A stretch of 49,319 bases of DNA, from positions 1 to 49,319 of the forward strand of contig NZ_BMPE01000025.1 of NCBI RefSeq assembly GCF_014647435.1, given 5' to 3'. The notes below the pieces were generated by a model. The model was not told where the DNA came from and did not search any database. It saw only the letters and a program-made list of their open reading frames with translations. Every line of letters begins with the position of its first letter. Within the stretch, counting starts at the first letter, position 1. The position numbers and the translations under genes are program-made. This DNA is from Deinococcus radiotolerans (lineage in GTDB: Bacteria > Deinococcota > Deinococci > Deinococcales > Deinococcaceae). Positions 43,554 to 49,319 of this stretch are shown one piece after another.

Positions 43554-44729
43554 TCAGCGCGGTGCGCCCAACACGATCGTGGCGCAGCCGGGCGCGTAGG
43601 CGGCGCGGCGCACCTCGACCGTCCATCCGGACTGCCGGAACACCGCGGCCTCCTGTTCAATCCGCGCGTCGGCCTGAACCAGATACGGTTCGTACGTGAG
43701 CAGCAGTTGGCCGGTCGTCACCATCCGCCAGTGCTTCACGTGATCCCGGATCGTGGGCCGCCGGTCCGGGAAAGCGTGCAGGACGGCGTATTCCAGTCGA
43801 TCCAGGGTGTCCCTCTCTCGTCGGCTCAGGGCGGCGGAGCACCGACCATCCACGCCGGAGGCGTTGATGAACGCGTCGTATCGGGGCGCCTGGACCGCGG
43901 TATCCTCGGCGCCCTGGATACTCCAGGGCAGGGCCGCCCGCGCTTCCCGCATCAACAGGCGCGGAAAGGCGTGCTGTGCCTTATACGTGAAGCACTCAGG
44001 GACCGTTAAGGTCCGGGTGAAGGTCACCCAGTCCAGCTGGGACGCTGGCGTGTACTTGTTTCGGGTTACGGTGCCGCGCGGCGCACAGTGGTGCAGGGTC
44101 TCCCACCAGGCCTGAATGTCGTCCGGTCGGGCGTCTGGCCCGAGTGTTGGCAGCGGCATCGCCGGAGCGGCGCCATCGATCCGCAGGCCGGTCCCTCGGG
44201 CCCATGTCAGGGTGCGCGCCTGACGCAGTTGACGGTGCAGGGCGGCGCTGATGGTGTCCGGAAGCGGCAGCAGCGGCCAGGGGGTCGCCAGGTGCACGCG
44301 GCGGTCGACGAACACACCCGGGTGATTCACGAAGCGCGGCACGTACCGGTCCTCCCGGGCGAACAGCGTGGACTCTGCCGCCCCGGGACGTGCGTCTGCA
44401 GGCCCTTCGGGACGCGCCACGACAGCCCCACGGGTGAGAGAGGGGACAGGCACGCCTGCGTGGGCCGTGTCGCTGAGGAGGGCCACGGCCGCCTGCGCCC
44501 AGTCGAGGTCCACGGCGTTCCCGTAATGCGCGAGGGCCCGCTGGAGGGCGAGCGCGGCGTCCCTCGCGGCGAGGCGGGGCCGGTGCGGGTGCGCGCTGAG
44601 GGTGTTCCAGTCGGTGCCGTGGAGGGCCGCGATGACGTTCAGGGCGCGCTGCTGGCCGAGGGGATTGAGGTGATGGGCGGCGAGGTGGGCGCGCAGGGTG
44701 TGGGCAGCGGTCTTGGCGGGGTGGGTCAT
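43554..44729 (-). CDS. Glyoxalase-superfamily-related protein, unknown function
   Basis: A 391-residue cytoplasmic protein. ATG 44729 has AAGGA seven bases upstream; the frame runs on upstream but there it has no coding character. The first 50 residues (TAAHTLRAHLAAHHLNPLGQQRALNVIAALHGTDWNTLSAH) match the helical head common in plasmid- and phage-linked proteins annotated as 'glyoxalase superfamily', with HG-x-DWNTLSA as its signature. The rest is unlike that family: a Pro-rich part, then FTYKAQHAFPRLLMREARAALPW and RDHVKHWRMVTTGQLLLTYEPYLV. It lies divergently, about 255 bp from the SEFIR gene. Confidence 0.68.
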   Translation of the reverse strand: MTHPAKTAAHTLRAHLAAHHLNPLGQQRALNVIAALHGTDWNTLSAHPHRPRLAARDAALALQRALAHYGNAVDLDWAQAAVALLSDTAHAGVPVPSLTRGAVVARPEGPADARPGAAESTLFAREDRYVPRFVNHPGVFVDRRVHLATPWPLLPLPDTISAALHRQLRQARTLTWARGTGLRIDGAAPAMPLPTLGPDARPDDIQAWWETLHHCAPRGTVTRNKYTPASQLDWVTFTRTLTVPECFTYKAQHAFPRLLMREARAALPWSIQGAEDTAVQAPRYDAFINASGVDGRCSAALSRRERDTLDRLEYAVLHAFPDRRPTIRDHVKHWRMVTTGQLLLTYEPYLVQADARIEQEAAVFRQSGWTVEVRRAAYAPGCATIVLGAPR

Positions 44730-44971
44730 CGCGCAGTCCTTCCGGAGCGCCGGCGCGGCGGGTCCCCACGTTCCCGCCGCCGCGCTCCTGAAGGGAGGAC
44801 CGGTCAGACGATCAAACCTGAACTTCACCGTGCATGTGCGGGGGGCGTAGGCGTTCAGGTGGCCACCCCCATGGTACTCCGTCCACAGCGGGATGGGGGT
44901 CACGGCCCGTGCCCCGAGCGGCACGGCCGGCAATGGACGCAACCACCGGAAAACGCGTGCCCCAGCACCTC

Positions 44972-44984
44972 TAGAATGCCACGC
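44972..44984 (+). promoter_or_regulatory. Leaderless-type promoter of the SEFIR gene
   Basis: A TAGAAT -10 box (44972-44977) ends seven bases before ATG 44985, so the transcript probably begins at or near the start codon. There is no clear -35 and no ribosome site. ATG 44976 overlaps the -10 and is therefore disfavoured. Confidence 0.5.
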
Positions 44985-46496
44985 ATGACCCCACCGCCTG
45001 CTGAACCCGTGAAAGCCATGGTGAGTTACGCCTGGGGTCCGCCCGAGCATCAACAGCGCGTCACAACCCTGGTGGATCACCTGATTCGCAACGGCATTGA
45101 CGTCACGTTCGATCAATACGACCTGCGCGATGGCGACGATGTCAACCGGTTCATGGAGCAGGCGGCCGCTCAGGGGAACATTCAGAAAGTCATCGCCATC
45201 TGCGACCCGAAGTACGTTCAGAAGATGAATGACCGGGCGGGCGGCGTCGGCCAGGAAGGCATGCTAATGAGCCCACACGTCATCGACCAGTTGCGCGGGT
45301 CCGGCCAGCCCGAGGGGTTCCGTGAGCGCCGGTTCATCCCCGTGATTTTCACGTGCAGGCCTGGAACGCTCGTCGAAGATCCCCGGAATCGTCCGACCAT
45401 GTTCGGCTCCATGAAATTCATCGATATGAGCACAGACGAGGCGTACGACGCCAACTTCGAGCAGCTGCTGCGGTTTCTGCTGGACCGGCCTGAACTCGTC
45501 CGCCCCGCACTTGGGGAGGTGCCCGCGCACCTCCGCGCGGACGCGCCAGCGCGCCTACCCAGTCAGGTGCAGTTCGATACGTTACAGCGGCGCCTGGAGC
45601 GCGAGCAGGCGACCAAGCATCACTGGCGCGACTACCTCGAACAGGTGGAATTGGCCCTGCGGCAACTCAAACCCGCCACGCTGGTCGATGGCGCCTGGGA
45701 GTACGACGTTCACATCGCCCGAGAGGAGGCTGCTCGGTTTACTCCAGTTCGCGATCAGTTCGTCCGGGCCCTCCAACTGGGGATCCGTCATGGCGGCCTG
45801 CCCATGGATGAAGTCGTGCGGTTCTTCGAGCGTGTGATGAATCTCAGTGGCCAACTGCCCGATGAACCGCAGTACCGCCGGGATGGGTACGTCATGCGGC
45901 CAGTGTTGTTCCAGCACGTTGACTTCCTGGTGTTGGAATTGACGCTGTACACCACGGCCATCCTGATCGCTGAGGACCAGGTGGACGCGCTGAAAGCCTT
46001 GACGGAACACACGTACTTCCTGCGGCAGCGGGGTGATGAGAAGGCCGTGAACTTCACGGTTCTTCGTCACATCAGTGACGAAAGCCATCTGGAGCACCAC
46101 CTGGGCCGACGTTGGATCTCGCCGGTCGGCGGGTGGTTGAGTGAACGGGCCACTTTACAGTCGGTGGACACGCGCGCCCTGACTCAAGCGGACATTCTGC
46201 TGTACGTCAAAAGCGGACTGGAGCATGACTGGGAATCCTACGACGGTCGGTGGTACTGCACGATCGGCAACTTCCTCGAGCTGACCAGCTACTTCCCGCT
46301 GTTTGGCCGCTTTCTCAGTGAGCGGGTGATTCGGCCCTGGCTCCCTCTGTTCAACAGTGCGGACGTGCCCGCGGCGCAAGCGGCACTCCGGAAAGCGTTC
46401 CCGGACCAGACGTTTGGGCGCGGGTTGAACAGCCGGTGGGGTACGGTGTCGATGGACGTCCTCTTAAAACTTGATACGTGGGGCACCCGCCGGTAG
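44985..46496 (+). CDS. SEFIR/TIR-domain protein, probable defence effector
   Basis: A 503-residue protein. The N-terminal 150 residues form a SEFIR/TIR fold: AMVSYAWGPPEHQQRVTTLVDHLIRNGIDVTFDQYDLRDGDDVNRFMEQ, VIAICDPKYVQKMNDRAGGVGQEG, then RFIPVIF. SYAW, DQYDLRDGDD (43-52) and GGVGQE (Glu91, a candidate catalytic Glu) are the markers. The remaining 340 residues are helix-rich and unrecognised, with no membrane segment. In bacteria such domains cut NAD or make cyclic nucleotides during phage defence; here that is inferred. The gene stands alone, with a small membrane-protein gene convergent behind it. Confidence 0.82.
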   Translation: MTPPPAEPVKAMVSYAWGPPEHQQRVTTLVDHLIRNGIDVTFDQYDLRDGDDVNRFMEQAAAQGNIQKVIAICDPKYVQKMNDRAGGVGQEGMLMSPHVIDQLRGSGQPEGFRERRFIPVIFTCRPGTLVEDPRNRPTMFGSMKFIDMSTDEAYDANFEQLLRFLLDRPELVRPALGEVPAHLRADAPARLPSQVQFDTLQRRLEREQATKHHWRDYLEQVELALRQLKPATLVDGAWEYDVHIAREEAARFTPVRDQFVRALQLGIRHGGLPMDEVVRFFERVMNLSGQLPDEPQYRRDGYVMRPVLFQHVDFLVLELTLYTTAILIAEDQVDALKALTEHTYFLRQRGDEKAVNFTVLRHISDESHLEHHLGRRWISPVGGWLSERATLQSVDTRALTQADILLYVKSGLEHDWESYDGRWYCTIGNFLELTSYFPLFGRFLSERVIRPWLPLFNSADVPAAQAALRKAFPDQTFGRGLNSRWGTVSMDVLLKLDTWGTRR

Positions 46497-46524
46497 CCAT
46501 GTCTGGACGCGGGTGGCGGGCGCG

Positions 46525-46764
46525 TCAGCGCTGGGCCGGGGCATCTTGCAATGGCGAATCCGGATTGCTCCGCTCCTGCGGAGTTGGGGCAGCCGCTTTC
46601 GGGAGCGCCCGGATGACTTCGGTCAGGACGGTGAGCGTGACGACCTCCCCGGCCAGGTGTTCCAGAAACGGCACGAGGTGGTCCCAGGGCACAGGTACGC
46701 CAATTGCGGCAAAGCCAAGGAAAGTAATGACGGTACCGAGGAACAACGCCAATTTTGCAATCAC
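46525..46764 (-). CDS. Small single-pass or two-helix membrane protein
   Basis: A 79-residue protein starting at GTG 46764 with AGAGGTGA upstream. The first hydrophobic helix (about 2-24, IAKLALFLGTVITFLGFAAIGVP) is followed by a second amphipathic or hydrophobic stretch (about 30-52, HLVPFLEHLAGEVVTLTVLTEVI) and a Pro/Gln-rich tail. No family is recognised. It converges with the SEFIR gene, the ends being 28 bp apart, without a clear terminator. A partner role is possible but unproven. Confidence 0.6.
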   Translation of the reverse strand: MIAKLALFLGTVITFLGFAAIGVPVPWDHLVPFLEHLAGEVVTLTVLTEVIRALPKAAAPTPQERSNPDSPLQDAPAQR

Positions 46765-46812
46765 GGTGGATCACCTCTGGTGTGACGGCTGAGCACGACG
46801 CTCAGCAAGCTG

Positions 46813-46935
46813 GTGGTAGGTTCGACGGAGTACTGGGTTGTCCGTGCGGATGGCGATGAAGAGGTGTACACGCACCGCGATCCGGTGCGCGTGCAGTACG
46901 TGTGCCTGTCTTGTGCTGATCAGAGGAGCACTTGA
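46813..46935 (+). CDS. Possible 40-residue protein ending in a CxxC motif
   Basis: The plus-strand frame from GTG 46813 to TGA 46935 encodes about 40 residues with normal composition: VGSTEYWVVRADGDEEVY, then RDPVRVQYVCLSC. It is too short for ordinary ORF lists. The in-frame stop at 46783-46785 allows up to 49 codons, but I see no good ribosome site. CLSC could be half a zinc site, so this might be a truncated gene rather than a whole one. Only composition supports it. Confidence 0.3.
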   Translation: MVGSTEYWVVRADGDEEVYTHRDPVRVQYVCLSCADQRST

Positions 46936-47277
46936 TTCCGCACTGACATCAAGGTGGATCTGTGGTGCGGATCATGGGACCAGGTATGGCGTCAAGATGC
47001 CCGTGTGACACGCGCCGTGCGAGATTGGACTCCTCGAAAAAACCGTGGGATCAACCCGGCTCTTACCGTACGCAACAGCGCCTGGACCAGGATTGTTGAA
47101 CGGTGAGGGGGGGGCATGCCCCCGCGTTCATGCGCTCTTCAGGATTTGGGTTCCCACCACACGCAAGCGGACAGGGACCTGCCGGGGACCGGTTCACTGG
47201 TACAGCATGCTGCTCCTAGTGCGAGCGGTTCAGCAGTATGAGCGGCGCCTGGTCGGTACACGGTGCTACCGTGACCC
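46936..47277. other. Intergenic region before the DUF3006 gene
   Basis: No gene is visible in these 342 bp. A perfect loopless palindrome GGGGGCATGCCCCC lies at 47110-47123. A leaderless-type -10, TACCGT (47267-47272), ends five bases before the DUF3006 ATG at 47278. Confidence 0.4.
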
Positions 47278-47555
47278 ATGGCAGATCAGCCCGGCCCACC
47301 CGCGCACGCCACCGTCACGGTCGACGCCCTCGAAGGGCCGGTGGTGCGCGTCGAACTGCCGGACGGCACCACCCAGGACTGGGCACGTCTCGACCTGCCC
47401 CGGGACGTCCAGGAAGGCGACGTGCTGCACGTGCGCGTGGAGGACGGGGAGCGGCACGTCCGGATCGACCGGGCCGAGACGCGGCGGCGCACCCAGCGCG
47501 CCCAGGCCGAGTTGACGGAACTCAATGCCGGCAGCCCGGACGGGGAGCTGGACCT

Positions 47556-47559
<4 letters not shown>
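47278..47559 (+). CDS. DUF3006 family protein
   Basis: A 93-residue acidic protein. Its small beta-barrel reads TVDALEGPVVRVELPDGTTQDWARLDLPRDVQEGDVLHVRV, the DUF3006 pattern, followed by a basic helix (RRRTQRAQAELTELN). It has no signal peptide. The TACCGT -10 five bases upstream indicates a leaderless transcript. It overlaps the next gene by four bases (GTGA), which fits the recurrent pairing of DUF3006 with ComEC-like secreted metallo-beta-lactamases in Deinococcus and Firmicutes. Its molecular role is unknown. Confidence 0.85.
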
Positions 47560-48557
<998 letters not shown>

Positions 48558-48600
48558 CCACGGCCTCCGTCGGGGCCAGGCCGCGTTCAGGTGCCGCCCG

Positions 48601-49125
48601 ATGAACTCGCGCGAACTCGGATTCGAAGTAGAACGGCTGATGCACAACGTGCCCACCTCAGCACTCGACCGTACCCTGCTCCTGGAAGGGCTGTCCAGCA
48701 CGCATGCCGTCTTCCTCAGTCATACGCGCTTCCCCGGCTCGCTGGGCCGCCGGTTGGGCCTGCACGTCCTCTCCAGATGCCACGATGCCGAAGACCCGGG
48801 CTCCATCCGGGCCGTCGCGGCGGCCTACTACCTGCATCAACTTCAGGGGTGGACGGCCTTTGAATCGGACGTCCAGACGGTCCTCAGGGGACGCCGGTGG
48901 CGCACCATCGACCCTGGGGCGGACGATGGACGCGCCATGCTGTCCCTCTGCGAGGTGGGCCGACTCTGCGCGAGTCCGGCGGTGCTGGCCATGGGTCAGG
49001 ACGCCCTGAACCGAGCCTACGGCGCTGGCCTCGGTGACACCCTGGTGGCGACGCTGCTGCGGGACGGATGGCTGGCCGCTGATCTCGACCTCCGGGCCCA
49101 CCTCGACCCTGATGAGGACACGTGA
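48601..49125 (+). CDS. Hypothetical protein, 174 aa
   Basis: The frame is open far upstream but coding character begins at ATG 48601. The protein is helical throughout (RELGFEVERLMHNV, SALDRTLLLEGL, SIRAVAAAYYLHQLQGWTAFESDVQTVL, RAMLSLCEVGRLCASPAVLAMGQDALNRAYGAGLGDTLVATLLRDGWLAADLDL) and ends in an acidic tail. It has no signal or membrane segment and I recognise no family. It lies 43 bp after the ComEC-type gene in the same direction, so it could share its transcript. Confidence 0.6.
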   Translation: MNSRELGFEVERLMHNVPTSALDRTLLLEGLSSTHAVFLSHTRFPGSLGRRLGLHVLSRCHDAEDPGSIRAVAAAYYLHQLQGWTAFESDVQTVLRGRRWRTIDPGADDGRAMLSLCEVGRLCASPAVLAMGQDALNRAYGAGLGDTLVATLLRDGWLAADLDLRAHLDPDEDT

Positions 49126-49319
49126 ACCTCCAGCCGAGGGGTGGACCTTCCGTGCACGTCACCATCATGGAGCGCTCCGAGGTGGGCGCATGGCGGCGTT
49201 CGATTCGATCTGGTGCCGATTGCCTTATGGGCGGAGGAGTGGAGATGGGGCGGAGTTCTGTACAGGACATCTTGCCTTCAAGCCGCGCCTGGCGCGTGAA
49301 ATGGTGTGCTCAGCAGCCT
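49126..49319. other. Right-edge region, nothing supported
   Basis: The last 194 bp contain no frame with coding character and no repeat or RNA feature that I can support. A gene may begin beyond the window. Confidence 0.3.

Noticed and set aside
47110..47123. GGGGGCATGCCCCC palindrome as a terminator
   Set aside because: It has no loop or T-run, and no gene ends nearby; kept only as a note in the intergenic entry.

Overview
The window reads as a high-GC bacterial segment, most likely from Deinococcus and probably an accessory replicon or genomic island. This is inferred from gene content and promoter style; no rRNA marker is present. The lineage hints are a DUF3006 gene coupled to a secreted ComEC-type metallo-beta-lactamase with a C-terminal excalibur domain, a DUF4388 gene next to a HAMP protein, many lipoproteins, and several leaderless-looking starts in which a TANNNT -10 box ends 5-7 nt before the start codon. 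I saw no tRNA, rRNA, CRISPR array or intact insertion sequence.

Layout. 1-1.6 kb: an orphan lipoprotein esterase. 1.6-6.7 kb: a minus-strand island, visibly AT-richer at 4.8-6.1 kb, with an unrecognised 352-residue protein translationally coupled (4-bp overlap) to a 1061-residue STAND-type NTPase with helical repeats, plus a 204-residue winged-helix protein that shares a Gly/Asn-rich linker motif with the NTPase. This is my best candidate for an undescribed, perhaps anti-phage, system. 6.8-10.6 kb: a minus-strand operon joining DUF4388, a kinase-less HAMP sensor, a secreted prephenate-dehydratase-like protein and a TctC/Bug binding protein. 10.8-13.8 kb: small genes (a frameshifted Imm22-like gene, a HIT hydrolase, a lone receiver domain). 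14-20.4 kb: three secreted or lipidated proteins, one an AbfB-type lectin, divergent from a giant BTAD/ATPase regulator. 20.7-23.3 kb: a LysR regulator divergent from an M20 RocB-like peptidase.

23.9-27.5 kb: a PadR-led operon (PadR, membrane protein, CoiA-like nuclease, unknown 340-residue protein) beside a secreted repeat protein. Decayed pieces of this locus recur at 40.5-40.7 kb. 27.8-31.7 kb: SDR, cupin, MFS, cyclophilin-like and AraC genes in one operon. 31.9-40.3 kb: an alpha-galactoside utilisation operon with a LacI regulator, two ABC permeases, a binding protein, GH4 and GH36 alpha-galactosidases and GalT; it carries no transport ATPase, galK or galE.

40.9-49.1 kb: a lipoprotein, a frameshifted thioredoxin-reductase-like gene with a coupled 76-codon gene, a glyoxalase-related protein, a SEFIR/TIR-domain protein (probable defence effector), a small membrane protein, the DUF3006/ComEC-MBL pair and one unknown gene.
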